Source: JBPRGG01 sp051418075 (GTDB taxonomy: Bacteria; Bacteroidota; Bacteroidia; Cytophagales; Cyclobacteriaceae). From it: a stretch of DNA of 17,427 nt. The stretch is from NCBI GenBank assembly GCA_051418075.1, contig JBPRGG010000108.1, positions 1-17,427 of the forward strand, written 5' to 3'. Both the position numbers and the translations under genes were made by a program. A model generated the notes under the pieces. It had not been told where the DNA came from. It was given only the letters and a program-made list of their open reading frames with translations, and did not search any database. Shown piece by piece: positions 7,155 through 16,006 of the stretch; within the stretch, counting starts at the first letter, position 1; each line of letters starts with the position of its first letter.

Positions 7155-10100
7155 ATGAAACAGTTATACACTATACAACTGATTGTATTATTCGCTTTAA
7201 TATCTATTCAGCCAATGTTAGCTCAATTTCAATATTTGAAAGAAGTTGGAGCTGAAAGTAACGGAGAACTGCAGTTGAATTTTCCGGAAGCAATAGCCAA
7301 AGATCCGAATGGAAACCTTCTGATACTTAACCGGGGAGATAACCGGGTGTTAAAAATAGATGCTGATGGAACCATTTTAGACAGATGGCTGGTGGAAGGA
7401 AATCTCAGAGATATTGAAGTGGATCATTTGGGCAATATCTACATTATAATATCAACTTGCTATTGTGTGAAAAAATTTGACTCGGATTTTAATTTCATAA
7501 AACAATGGGGCTCATTTGGATCCGGTGATACCCAGTTCTATAATATTGAAGGAATTGCCCTGGACGAAAATTATGTTTATATCAGTGGTTATTATCATGG
7601 CAAAATTGTGAAATTTGATTTAGATGGTAATTTTATTAAAACCTGGGGAACAAAAGGAAGTAATGACGGGGAACTGATCAATCCCAGGGGACTGGAAGTA
7701 GACCAGGATGGAAATATTTACGTGGCAGATTACGGCAACCACCGCATACAAAAATTTGATCACGAAGGTCAGCATTTGTTAAGTTTTGGCACACACGGAG
7801 ATGAAAATGGTCAATTCAAAGGCCCCTGGGATTTAAAAATTAACAGTAGTGGCAGGCTTTATGTATCCGACTTTAACAATAACAGAATCCAGGAATTCGA
7901 TTTACAAGGCAACTTTCAATCTAAATTTGGTGGTTATGATTTTTTTCCTGGTGACGGTGATTTTTGGGCACCTAAAGGCATTTGCTTTGATAATCATGAC
8001 AATTTGTTTGTAGTAGATAACGAAATTCATAATCTGCAAAAATTTGATGCAAATGGAGATGTTTTAATTCGGTTAGGTCCGGCTGGGAAAGCAGGAGGTG
8101 AATTTGACAAACCGGCAGCCATTGCTATAGACAAAAACGATCATGTTTACATTGCAGATCGGGGAAATTACCGTATACAAAAATTCGATACCGAAGAAAA
8201 CCTCTTAGGCATCATTAATGGAGGTTACGGTATCAATGATGGTGAATTCAGTGAGATTAACGCCCTGGCCCTGGATCATGAGGGTAACTTATATGTAGCT
8301 GACTGGAGTGAATATCATCACCTGGGCCGGGTACAGGTATTTGACTCTGATGGTAATTTTGTGAAAAAAGTAACCACCGCTAACGAATTTGACCAACCAT
8401 CAGGCATTGCTTTCGACCACAACGGCAAAATGTATGTCAGTGAACTAATCAACCGGGTGCAGGTATTCGACCCTGAACAAACTTACCTGACCAGTTGGGA
8501 AGGTGAGGCATTATTTGATCAACCGCAATCTATCGCTGTGAGTAGCGATAATCTTATCTTCATCGTAGACCGAAGTGACCGGGTACTAAAGTTTGACCCT
8601 GATGGTAATTTAATTTCAAGCTGGGGAACAACCGGAGAAGGCAATGGTGAATTTAAATATCCTTGCGCTTTAACAATTGATCAAAATAATAATGTTCTGG
8701 TATTGGATCGGGAAAAGAGCCAGGTACAGGTATTCAACAAAGCAGGTACTTACCTGGGTCAATTTGGAAATTATGGCATAGGTTTCGGGGAGTTTTATAA
8801 GCCTTATGATCTGGCCATAGCCAATAGCGGCAAGATCTATATTTCTAACGAATTCAATCACAATGTGACAGTCTACAATTCTATAAAATCCGGGCAAACC
8901 ATTAATTTCGCGGCTTTGACCGATAAACAATACGGTGATCCAGCTTTCGAATTAGAGGCTACAGCGAGTTCAGGATTACCTGTAACTTTTACCAGCTCTA
9001 ATCCTTCTGTGCTCACTGTTGATGGTACCACCGCAACTGTAATAGGTGCCGGAAATGCCATAATTACTGCTCAACAAGCCGGAAATATAATCTACCTGGC
9101 AGCACCTGACCTGGAAAGGTCGATCACCGTCCATAAAACTGATCAAACCATCACCTTTGAACTTGACCCTGAAAAGCCCTATGGTTCCATATTAAGCTTA
9201 AGCGGATCAAGCTCATCTTCACTTCCAATAACTTATACCAGTTCCAATAACCAGGTGGCTATTATTACCGAAGATCAGATCAAAATAGCAGGAACAGGAA
9301 CCGCCACTATCACTGCCAGTCAATCTGGTAATGACAACTATCATGCTGCCGAGCCCGTAACCAGGGAAATTACAGGTATAAAAGCAAAGACTGAAATAAT
9401 CCTGGGGCCTATTTCAGATAAAACGCATGGTCAGGAAAGCTTTAAATTATCAGCCACGGCCAATATTGATGCCACAATCAACTTTAGCAGTAATAATGAT
9501 TCAATCATTGCAGTGGATGGAGACAAGGCGCAAATAATTGGAGCAGGTTCAGCTGTAATTACAGCATCAATTGCTGAAACTGATCTTCATACCGCAGCTC
9601 AGACTTCAGTTACAATAATGGTTAACAAAGCTACACAACAAGTGGTATTTGATTCCATTCCTGAAGTAGTATATGGTTCTGACCCTGTACCCCTTTTGGC
9701 ATATACTGAATCGGACAATCCTGTTGTTTTCGAAAGCACTGATCCGCAAATTGCTACCATATCGGATAACTTTGCTGAGATCAAGCATGCCGGAACAGTA
9801 GAAATCGTTGCTATTCAATCCGGTAATGAGAATTACCTGCCTGCTTCCAGTAGTCGTCTACTGGTTATCAATAAGGCTGATCAGCAACTTTCCCTGCCTG
9901 ACCTGGCCCTGACTTTTGGCGATGAACCTTTCAGTCTGCAGCCTGAGGCCAGTTCGGGAGCACCCGTGAAGGTTACCAGTTCATCTTCAGAAATCTTATA
10001 CATAGAAAATGGTATGGCCACCATCCTAAAAGCAGGAGAAGTGAAACTTTTCTATGAACAAAGCGGCAATCAAAACTATCATGCAATTGTTGATTCTCAA

Positions 10101-10634
10101 CTGGTAGTCATTGAAAAAGCCAATCAAACCATCTCGTTTCCTGAAATTGCAGAAAAATCATTGTCAGATCAACCTTTTCAGCTGGAAGCTTCTGCTTCTT
10201 CCGGTCTTCCGGTTACTTATACTTGCTCAGATCCTGCCATCGCTGCCCTATCAGGAAATATCCTGGAAATACTAAGCGCCGGTTCGGTTGTGATCACGGC
10301 CAGACAGACCGGCAATGAAAATTATCATGAAGCTGAAGAAATCCAGCAGACTTTAGTGATCAATACAGTGACTTCATTAAAAGAGTATTCAAGTATTGAG
10401 TGGCAAATTTATCCCAATCCTGCTTCAGAATGGGTCAAAATTCATTTGCCTGACCAAAGGTTGTCTAATCAAAAATTAAGCTTAATAAATCTTGAAGGAA
10501 ATATAATTTTCACAGAAAAAATTGTTCTCCAAAAAGAATTTTGTTTTGATCTGAGCCATCTCCCCTCCGGCCAGTATTTTATAATCATAAATTCAGGCTC
10601 AAAGGCATATCAGAAAAAGCTGATTAAGCAGTAA
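7155..10634 (+). CDS. Secreted NHL-propeller / Ig-like repeat protein with T9SS sorting domain
   Basis: The 1159-residue product starts with a signal peptide (MKQLYTIQLIVLFALISIQ, cleavage after MLAQ). Residues about 35-575 hold twelve NHL-type blades of the pattern P..I..D..GN.YVAD..N.RIQKFD..G, enough for two six-bladed beta-propellers. Residues about 579-1070 hold six ~80-residue Ig-like repeats starting QTI.F and running YGD..F.L.A.ASSGLPV.Y.SS, G...I.A.GSA.ITA.QSGN.NY, starting near 579, 662, 745, 826, 909 and 989. The C-terminus (from about 1075) is a type A T9SS sorting domain, with IYPNPASEW near 1086 and the closing LPSGQYFIII. It should be exported by Sec, then by T9SS, and anchored or released at the surface. 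NHL propellers bind protein, RNA or glycan; no catalytic motif was found. A strong terminator follows. Confidence 0.93.
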   Translation: MKQLYTIQLIVLFALISIQPMLAQFQYLKEVGAESNGELQLNFPEAIAKDPNGNLLILNRGDNRVLKIDADGTILDRWLVEGNLRDIEVDHLGNIYIIISTCYCVKKFDSDFNFIKQWGSFGSGDTQFYNIEGIALDENYVYISGYYHGKIVKFDLDGNFIKTWGTKGSNDGELINPRGLEVDQDGNIYVADYGNHRIQKFDHEGQHLLSFGTHGDENGQFKGPWDLKINSSGRLYVSDFNNNRIQEFDLQGNFQSKFGGYDFFPGDGDFWAPKGICFDNHDNLFVVDNEIHNLQKFDANGDVLIRLGPAGKAGGEFDKPAAIAIDKNDHVYIADRGNYRIQKFDTEENLLGIINGGYGINDGEFSEINALALDHEGNLYVADWSEYHHLGRVQVFDSDGNFVKKVTTANEFDQPSGIAFDHNGKMYVSELINRVQVFDPEQTYLTSWEGEALFDQPQSIAVSSDNLIFIVDRSDRVLKFDPDGNLISSWGTTGEGNGEFKYPCALTIDQNNNVLVLDREKSQVQVFNKAGTYLGQFGNYGIGFGEFYKPYDLAIANSGKIYISNEFNHNVTVYNSIKSGQTINFAALTDKQYGDPAFELEATASSGLPVTFTSSNPSVLTVDGTTATVIGAGNAIITAQQAGNIIYLAAPDLERSITVHKTDQTITFELDPEKPYGSILSLSGSSSSSLPITYTSSNNQVAIITEDQIKIAGTGTATITASQSGNDNYHAAEPVTREITGIKAKTEIILGPISDKTHGQESFKLSATANIDATINFSSNNDSIIAVDGDKAQIIGAGSAVITASIAETDLHTAAQTSVTIMVNKATQQVVFDSIPEVVYGSDPVPLLAYTESDNPVVFESTDPQIATISDNFAEIKHAGTVEIVAIQSGNENYLPASSSRLLVINKADQQLSLPDLALTFGDEPFSLQPEASSGAPVKVTSSSSEILYIENGMATILKAGEVKLFYEQSGNQNYHAIVDSQLVVIEKANQTISFPEIAEKSLSDQPFQLEASASSGLPVTYTCSDPAIAALSGNILEILSAGSVVITARQTGNENYHEAEEIQQTLVINTVTSLKEYSSIEWQIYPNPASEWVKIHLPDQRLSNQKLSLINLEGNIIFTEKIVLQKEFCFDLSHLPSGQYFIIINSGSKAYQKKLIKQ

Positions 10635-10639
10635 TAGGC

Positions 10640-10678
10640 AAAAAGCATTCAGGAAAATACAACTCCTGAATGCTTTTT
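10640..10678. terminator. Bidirectional intrinsic terminator, 15-bp perfect stem
   Basis: AAAAAGCATTCAGGA (10640-10654) is the exact reverse complement of TCCTGAATGCTTTTT (10664-10678), with a 9-nt loop. Because the stem ends in A/T runs, it serves as an intrinsic terminator on both strands: for the NHL gene ending 6 nt before it and for the convergent GH20 operon ending at 10711. Confidence 0.9.
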
Positions 10679-10710
10679 CAATTTAATGACTGATCTTAGA
10701 TGATAATCAT

Positions 10711-13317
10711 TTATAAAGATGCGTTATTTTGATCATTTGCACTGACACTTGAGGTTCGGCTGGATTTTCCGGCTAAAGTGAAAGCTTTAGCTTTTACCTC
10801 TCCTTCCACCTGCACCGGACCCTGGTATTCCGGGGAATTTTGATTCGGTTCACTGCCATCAGTAGTGTAACGAATTATCAATCCGGGGTAAGCTACATTG
10901 GCTTTAAGCTGGTCCCCTTCTATAACTAAACCCGGAGGTGGAACCCGAAAGTTATAACCACCGAAAACATAATCTAGTCGGGGCATGTCAATTTTACCTA
11001 ATGCATTGGCAAATTGATTCCAGTCTTCATTCAAAGAAGCTTCCCTGGCCGCATCATCATCCAGGTCGGCCCAATCAGGATGTCCGAACCAGGCTCTTTC
11101 GGCTAATCCCAGCATTTTGGGCAGGTAGTAATATTCCATCATTTCGCCGTTCTGAAGGGTTTCACTCCACAACTGCCCCTGTAATCCAATAATATTCTCT
11201 TTGGCTTCAGGTTTAAGTCGCTCCATATCGGCAAAGTCAACTTTGGCATTAAACTTAACACCGGAGGCATCTTCTTTAGTAGATTTAAAAACATCATAGG
11301 GATACATATCATAAGCATCTTTGGTATCCACAAAGCCACCCCAATACAATCCGGGCTCTTCCGGGTGACGGTTATAAGCCAGGTCGAAATAGAAATTGGT
11401 CACATTACAAAGCACCACCGGATAGCCGGCATTGGCCAAACGATAACCCAGATCCTGATTTCCCCATAAATTATTCCACACATAAGGGACCACCTGATCT
11501 TCCACAAATTCAGGATTCACCACCAAAGATCCATCTTCATTCCTTTGCAAGGCCACCTCTTCCCAACCGGCCAACTGAAGATTTCTTTCCTTAGCCAATT
11601 CATTAATGCGGGATAAGAAATAACTCTGTAATTCAGATGCCTGAGAATAGGTTGTACTTTCCTGCAAAAACTCCTGACAAAGGGGGGATTTTTCCCAGAC
11701 CCCTACCGGAACTTCATCGCCTCCGGAATGAATCATGTTGAGGGGAGCTCCTGCTTCCTGGTACATCTCAATAAGGTCATCCAATACAGTGGCATAAAAT
11801 TCGTAGGGTGCATCTTTGCACACATTCACTACATTATCAGTATAACCCTGGGCAGAATAGTAGGAGGATTCATCCTCCGGCTCGGACAGCCAATATCTAT
11901 CTGCTTCTTCATTTTTTCCTTCATCCAGTAACCTTTGTCTGCGGGCATTCATAGCGACAATAGCAGCCCGGGCGTGGCCTGGCATATTTATTTCAGGAAT
12001 CACATCGATATGTCTTTCAAATGCATATTTTAACATATCAATATATTCTTCCCGGCTGTAAAAACCTGAACCAGCTATATTTTCCTCTGGGTCGGGCCCA
12101 GAGCCATAGGATGGATGAAGAAATTCCTGCTCATCCAGGGTATGTCCCCTCACCGCCCCTACCTGGGTTAATTCCGGAAGACCTTCGATTTCCAGCCGCC
12201 ACCCTTCATCATCAGTTAAATGAAAATGCAATTTATTCAGTTTATAAAAAGCCATGGCATCGATCAGCTTATAAACATATTCTTTTTCCATAAAATGTCT
12301 GGCTACATCCAGGTGCATGCCTCTGTATTCAAAGGCCGGAGCGTCTTCAATCATTACTGAAGGAATGTCAATGTTTGCTGAATTTTCAAAAAAATTATTT
12401 AATGGGATCAGTTTTAATAAGCTTTGAATACCATAAAAAACACCGGCCGGATCATTACCGGTTATGGTGATTCCTTCATCCATTTGTACTTTATAAGCTT
12501 CCTTGGATTTCCCGGCAATACTAAGGTTATCTACTTGCAGATAAATCACTTTATCACCTCCCTGTTCAGCCTTTTCGGCCGACAAGTTTAATCCTGTTTC
12601 ATTACTCAGGAAATTTTTCAAATAATCAGCCTCAATATCCAACCCCGGTTGAAAGCCAATCTTCCATTGATTATCCATTACCAGATTGGTATTACCCTTC
12701 CTCAGCGTCACTGGTTGAGGAATCACAGTTAGGTATTGCTGTGGGCCAAGGTCTTTCAATGATTGATTTTCCTGGTATAAATTACCGGCATCCGGATATG
12801 GCAAAGGCTCATAACTCACTGCCATAGTCTGAGATTCCCTGACAAATGGTTTGACCTCATAACTTAAAGGAATCCTATCCAATTCATTCCCTTCCTCATC
12901 ATAAGTAACCAAATACACCCCCAGGGGTGCATCTACTTCTTTAGTTAACCAATAACCACCTTCATAGCTGACCTCCAGGGAATCTCCGGCAGGCAATTCA
13001 AATCCTTCAGTGGGTTTTAGTTGAAAAAAATCGCCGCTTAGCTGCTCAATTTTAACCGGTGCAGAAATGGTTGACTGATCAATTGTCCGTGGTGTCTGAT
13101 TAAAATAGACAGCCCAATTTTGACTTCCCAATACATGATCACCTTGATTGTGAAAAACAAACCGGGCTTTGAAGGAGGGTTGCTCTCCTAACCGGTTTTC
13201 CATTAACTCCCAACTTAAAGAAATATTTTTAGCAGCTTCCGTGACATTTTCATTATCTGACTGATCACAACCCATCATAAAAATTACTAATCCAAAAAAT
13301 AATACAAAAATTTTCAT
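10711..13317 (-). CDS. GH20 beta-N-acetylhexosaminidase, lipoprotein
   Basis: The 868-residue product has a lipoprotein signal peptide with FMMGC, C17 being the lipid-bearing cysteine, followed by an acidic stretch (DQSDNEN) that resembles Bacteroidota lipoprotein surface-export signals. Domains in order are an N-terminal chitobiase-type carbohydrate-binding domain (about 30-165), a GH20b domain (about 190-325), the GH20 catalytic barrel (about 328-745, starting FEYRGMHLDVAR) and a C-terminal CHB_HEX-type Ig-like domain (about 790-868). The catalytic pair is D534-E535 in HSGGDEVP, the substrate-assisted mechanism of GH20. Length matches bacterial chitobiases. It removes terminal GlcNAc or GalNAc from chitooligosaccharides or glycoconjugates. 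It is last in its operon, 37 nt after the deacetylase. Confidence 0.95.
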   Translation of the reverse strand: MKIFVLFFGLVIFMMGCDQSDNENVTEAAKNISLSWELMENRLGEQPSFKARFVFHNQGDHVLGSQNWAVYFNQTPRTIDQSTISAPVKIEQLSGDFFQLKPTEGFELPAGDSLEVSYEGGYWLTKEVDAPLGVYLVTYDEEGNELDRIPLSYEVKPFVRESQTMAVSYEPLPYPDAGNLYQENQSLKDLGPQQYLTVIPQPVTLRKGNTNLVMDNQWKIGFQPGLDIEADYLKNFLSNETGLNLSAEKAEQGGDKVIYLQVDNLSIAGKSKEAYKVQMDEGITITGNDPAGVFYGIQSLLKLIPLNNFFENSANIDIPSVMIEDAPAFEYRGMHLDVARHFMEKEYVYKLIDAMAFYKLNKLHFHLTDDEGWRLEIEGLPELTQVGAVRGHTLDEQEFLHPSYGSGPDPEENIAGSGFYSREEYIDMLKYAFERHIDVIPEINMPGHARAAIVAMNARRQRLLDEGKNEEADRYWLSEPEDESSYYSAQGYTDNVVNVCKDAPYEFYATVLDDLIEMYQEAGAPLNMIHSGGDEVPVGVWEKSPLCQEFLQESTTYSQASELQSYFLSRINELAKERNLQLAGWEEVALQRNEDGSLVVNPEFVEDQVVPYVWNNLWGNQDLGYRLANAGYPVVLCNVTNFYFDLAYNRHPEEPGLYWGGFVDTKDAYDMYPYDVFKSTKEDASGVKFNAKVDFADMERLKPEAKENIIGLQGQLWSETLQNGEMMEYYYLPKMLGLAERAWFGHPDWADLDDDAAREASLNEDWNQFANALGKIDMPRLDYVFGGYNFRVPPPGLVIEGDQLKANVAYPGLIIRYTTDGSEPNQNSPEYQGPVQVEGEVKAKAFTLAGKSSRTSSVSANDQNNASL

Positions 13318-13354
13318 TTGATTTTAACCATTTATTTTTACAAGAATACTTTAT

Positions 13355-14422
13355 TTAATTGGTACTTAAGGCATCCCTCCTTTGTTTCATTTCACGCCAG
13401 GTGGTGAACTTAATCTGGTGATCGTTTATATATTTTTTCAGTCGGGGGTCCATCATAGCCAGCAAATCACCTTTTCTGGTAAATCCAGAACCAGAGATCT
13501 GTTCGAACACCTCGGTTACATCTGTGCTATGTACTATAAACATGGTGATACCAGGCTTCATCTGTTCAAAGGTTTCAATAAATTTATCCACCTTTAAGTT
13601 CTTGATATGCTGGTCAGTTTGAGGTACGCCTTCAGGCAACTTCCAGCTATAGCTCACCTGGTGCAAATCATCCAGAACCGGCAAGCCGGCATCCCATAAT
13701 AATTGACCTATTTCAGGAGCCTTTTTCACAGCCTGGGGCAGCTCAATTTTCATTCCTTTACGATATTTACCTTCTCTTTTTAATCGTTCTATTTCTTCCT
13801 CCCGGTATATTTGCTTTAACAAGGTATTATGACCACCAGGGACCATTACCGGGATCTGGTACTCTATTCCTACCTTGATATATCGCTCTACAAATTCTTC
13901 AGTGGCAAATAAAGTACCCATGTGTGAATCCAGGTGGGTGGGTGATATTCCCATTGTTATCGCCCTTTCAACCTGAGCCCTGATCTCTGTTTCCACTTCG
14001 TCTGGGCTGGCGTGTTGAACTACCTGCGCCACACTGGGCCAAAAAGCCCCTTCCGGATCAACTAATCCAGGCACAACTGATGAACCAGCCAGCGGCTCCC
14101 ATCGATAATTGTCCCATTCAGCTGTCAGGGTAAGATGCACTCCCGCGTCTACTTCCGGATTTTCCTTGACATAACGAACAAAAGACGAAACCCAGGGACA
14201 GGGCATCATGATACTGACAGAATTGGCAATACCCTGCTCGATGGATTTAATGGCTCCTTGATTGGAGTCATAAGACATTCCGGCATCATCCACATGCATG
14301 ATGATCAGCTTATCGTCCTTATCCCATCCCAGTTTCTGAGCATAGGTTAGCTCCTGAGCTAATATATAAAGGGGCTGGCTTAAAAGGAAAAAAATAAAAG
14401 TTGTCAATAAATTGTAATACAT
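13355..14422 (-). CDS. Exported YdjC/ChbG-family carbohydrate deacetylase
   Basis: The 355-residue protein has a signal peptide (MYYNLLTTFIFFLLSQPLYI then LAQ) and then the YdjC/ChbG fold: metal-site motif IIMHVDDAGMS with D45-D46, GVHLTLTAEW with H96, and THLDSHMGT with H163, D165 and H167, which are the usual metal ligands of this deacetylase family. ChbG removes the N-acetyl group from chitobiose and related GlcNAc oligosaccharides; family members act on amino-sugar glycans. Classical ChbG is cytoplasmic, so the signal peptide indicates a periplasmic or extracellular role. It begins 1 nt after the stop of the upstream sialidase-like gene and is followed 37 nt later by the GH20 gene, so all three are one transcript. 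Confidence 0.9.
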   Translation of the reverse strand: MYYNLLTTFIFFLLSQPLYILAQELTYAQKLGWDKDDKLIIMHVDDAGMSYDSNQGAIKSIEQGIANSVSIMMPCPWVSSFVRYVKENPEVDAGVHLTLTAEWDNYRWEPLAGSSVVPGLVDPEGAFWPSVAQVVQHASPDEVETEIRAQVERAITMGISPTHLDSHMGTLFATEEFVERYIKVGIEYQIPVMVPGGHNTLLKQIYREEEIERLKREGKYRKGMKIELPQAVKKAPEIGQLLWDAGLPVLDDLHQVSYSWKLPEGVPQTDQHIKNLKVDKFIETFEQMKPGITMFIVHSTDVTEVFEQISGSGFTRKGDLLAMMDPRLKKYINDHQIKFTTWREMKQRRDALSTN

Positions 14423-14423
14423 G

Positions 14424-15485
14424 TTATCTTTCTTTGGTGGCTAAATTGCTGCTTGGAATCTGTGTGGCTTTGCCCTTCCAGAAGGCTATTTTTTTTCTGT
14501 TCCAGGTATAGGAAACGGCTATAGAATCCCCCCAGGAAATAATAGCAGGATATGAAAACTCTTCTTTGGATTTTCCCTGCTCTATGTCCAGCAGGTTTGG
14601 CCAGGTTTTTCCGTTATCATAAGACAAAGCCACTGACAGCGTGCCTCGGGAACCCCAGTTCTTATTATCCCGGTTGTAAGCCAATGCCAGGGTTCCATCA
14701 GCTAATTTGGTTACATCAATACTGCTATTGGGGTTAGGCAGGTCAGTTTTCACCGGTTCGGACCAGGTTTTACCAGAGTCATCTGAATCACTTCGATAGA
14801 TGTATCCATTAGTACTTCTTAGCAGCATATGCACTTTTCCCGGAGCCGATTGCCACAAAGTGGGCTGAATGATTCCTTTTCCTTCAAAATTAGTCCGGTT
14901 CAGGTTTAAATAATCCGTAGCCTGCCAGGTTTTACCCTGGTCAGCACTGATATCTACAAAGGCATTCCAGGATTTATCATCCTCATGAGAGGCACCGGCC
15001 AGCCAGGTTCCATCAGGTAAGACAATGGGTTTATTTCTGACCGGTCCCCTGCCTCCCTGATCACCAGAAACCAGTTCTTTGGCCTCAGTCCAGCTCTGTC
15101 CCTGATCTTTACTGGTCTTATACCAGGTTTCCCACTTTTCTATGGTTTTACCCACTTTAAAAAACAAATAAATGATTTGATCAGGAGCCTGGAATAAAAC
15201 CGGGTTCCAATGAGCATCTGGTCTGATTTTAGCTATTTCTTCAGGGTCTGACCAATCGCCCGGATTACCGCGGGACAACCAGATACCCACATCATCATGC
15301 TTTTCCCGGGTACCACCAAACCATGCAACCATAAATGTACCGTCATCCAACCTCAATAATGAAGAGGCGTGACATTGTGGAAATGGCTTGTCATCACCAA
15401 AAATAAATTTCTGCTGATCCGGCACATGAAAGGCGAATTGCAACATCACAATAAAAGCTGTCAATACAATACTTTTCAATATCAT
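14424..15485 (-). CDS. Exported sialidase-like BNR/Asp-box protein
   Basis: The 353-residue protein has a hydrophobic N-terminus (ILKSIVLTAFIVMLQFAFH) acting as a signal peptide, then a six-bladed propeller with four Asp-boxes (SxDxGxTW) at about 125-132 (SKDQGQSW), 180-187 (SADQGKTW), 234-241 (SDDSGKTW) and 288-295 (SYDNGKTW). The first blade gives CHASSLLRLDDGT and AWFGGTREKHDDVGIW, shared with the BNR_2 'exo-alpha-sialidase' group. Unlike classical sialidases it has no N-terminal RIP arginine motif, so sialic acid is not certain as the substrate; other exo-glycan activities are possible. It is the first gene of a three-gene operon with a YdjC deacetylase and a GH20 enzyme, and is probably periplasmic or secreted. 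Confidence 0.88.
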   Translation of the reverse strand: MILKSIVLTAFIVMLQFAFHVPDQQKFIFGDDKPFPQCHASSLLRLDDGTFMVAWFGGTREKHDDVGIWLSRGNPGDWSDPEEIAKIRPDAHWNPVLFQAPDQIIYLFFKVGKTIEKWETWYKTSKDQGQSWTEAKELVSGDQGGRGPVRNKPIVLPDGTWLAGASHEDDKSWNAFVDISADQGKTWQATDYLNLNRTNFEGKGIIQPTLWQSAPGKVHMLLRSTNGYIYRSDSDDSGKTWSEPVKTDLPNPNSSIDVTKLADGTLALAYNRDNKNWGSRGTLSVALSYDNGKTWPNLLDIEQGKSKEEFSYPAIISWGDSIAVSYTWNRKKIAFWKGKATQIPSSNLATKER

Positions 15486-15724
15486 GGATTACTATCTTGT
15501 TGATTACTAATAATTAAAATTAGAAAAAAATGCCTGAAAATCTAGCTGTAACGGAGGATTTTTAAATTGAATTATGAATAGCTTCATCCGTTATTAAACC
15601 TTCAAAAGTGAACATAACCTGGAAGAAAATCAAAAAACAAAGTTAATATTAATGGAAATAAGCAAGATCAATCGGCTGTTAATCAACCATTTATGCTTTG
15701 TGTCATAGCATTTGTTTTAAAGGA
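15486..15724. other. Non-coding region upstream of the glycan operon
   Basis: No gene is seen. An inverted repeat TAACGGA (15549-15555) / TCCGTTA (15587-15593) with a 31-nt spacer lies about 64-108 nt upstream of the sialidase-like start codon and could be an operator or leader structure. No convincing complete TTTG/TAnnTTTG pair was found for the operon. Confidence 0.3.
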
Positions 15725-15969
15725 ATGATAATTGTTATGAACTGCAAAACAAGATTTAGTCAGGAAAACTTCAAAAGCAACTTCATATTCGCCGAAATTA
15801 CCACCAGGATCATAGCTTTAAACCCGGCACCGTAGAATAAGCAGAACTTCTAAACGGTCTGATAAAAGCTGAAAAGTGTATTAACAAGAAGTCAATTTCA
15901 ACAAGTTTTTTTCTGCTGCTGAATTGTGATAAGCAAATAGAAATCATAAATGATTACCTGATCAATTAA
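15725..15969 (+). pseudogene. Decayed small gene of unknown family
   Basis: Two overlapping pieces read like coding sequence. One runs from ATG 15725 to TAG 15833-15835 (36 codons, with NCKTRFSQENFKSN). The second, in another frame, runs 15760-15969 and is open except for one TAA at 15838-15840: HQDHSFKPGTVE, stop, AELLNGLIKAEKCINKK, ending INDYLIN. A CAA-to-TAA change plus a 1-nt shift would restore a protein of about 80 residues. The helical, Glu/Lys-rich second half looks protein-like, but I do not recognise the family. It is convergent with the TolQ-like gene (ends 38 nt apart). Chance open frames remain possible in AT-rich DNA. Confidence 0.33.
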
Positions 15970-16006
15970 GGCAAAAAGTACCTTAAGACTGCCAGGTAAT
16001 AAAAAA

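Noticed and set aside
15725..15835. Remnant of a PLP aminotransferase
   Set aside because: FIFAEITTRIIALNP vaguely recalls the start of LL-diaminopimelate aminotransferases, but the match is short and the following sequence does not continue it.
15966..15986. TTAAGG/CCTTAA hairpin as terminator of the TolQ-like gene
   Set aside because: Only a 6-bp AT-rich stem with a 9-nt loop; too weak to call.
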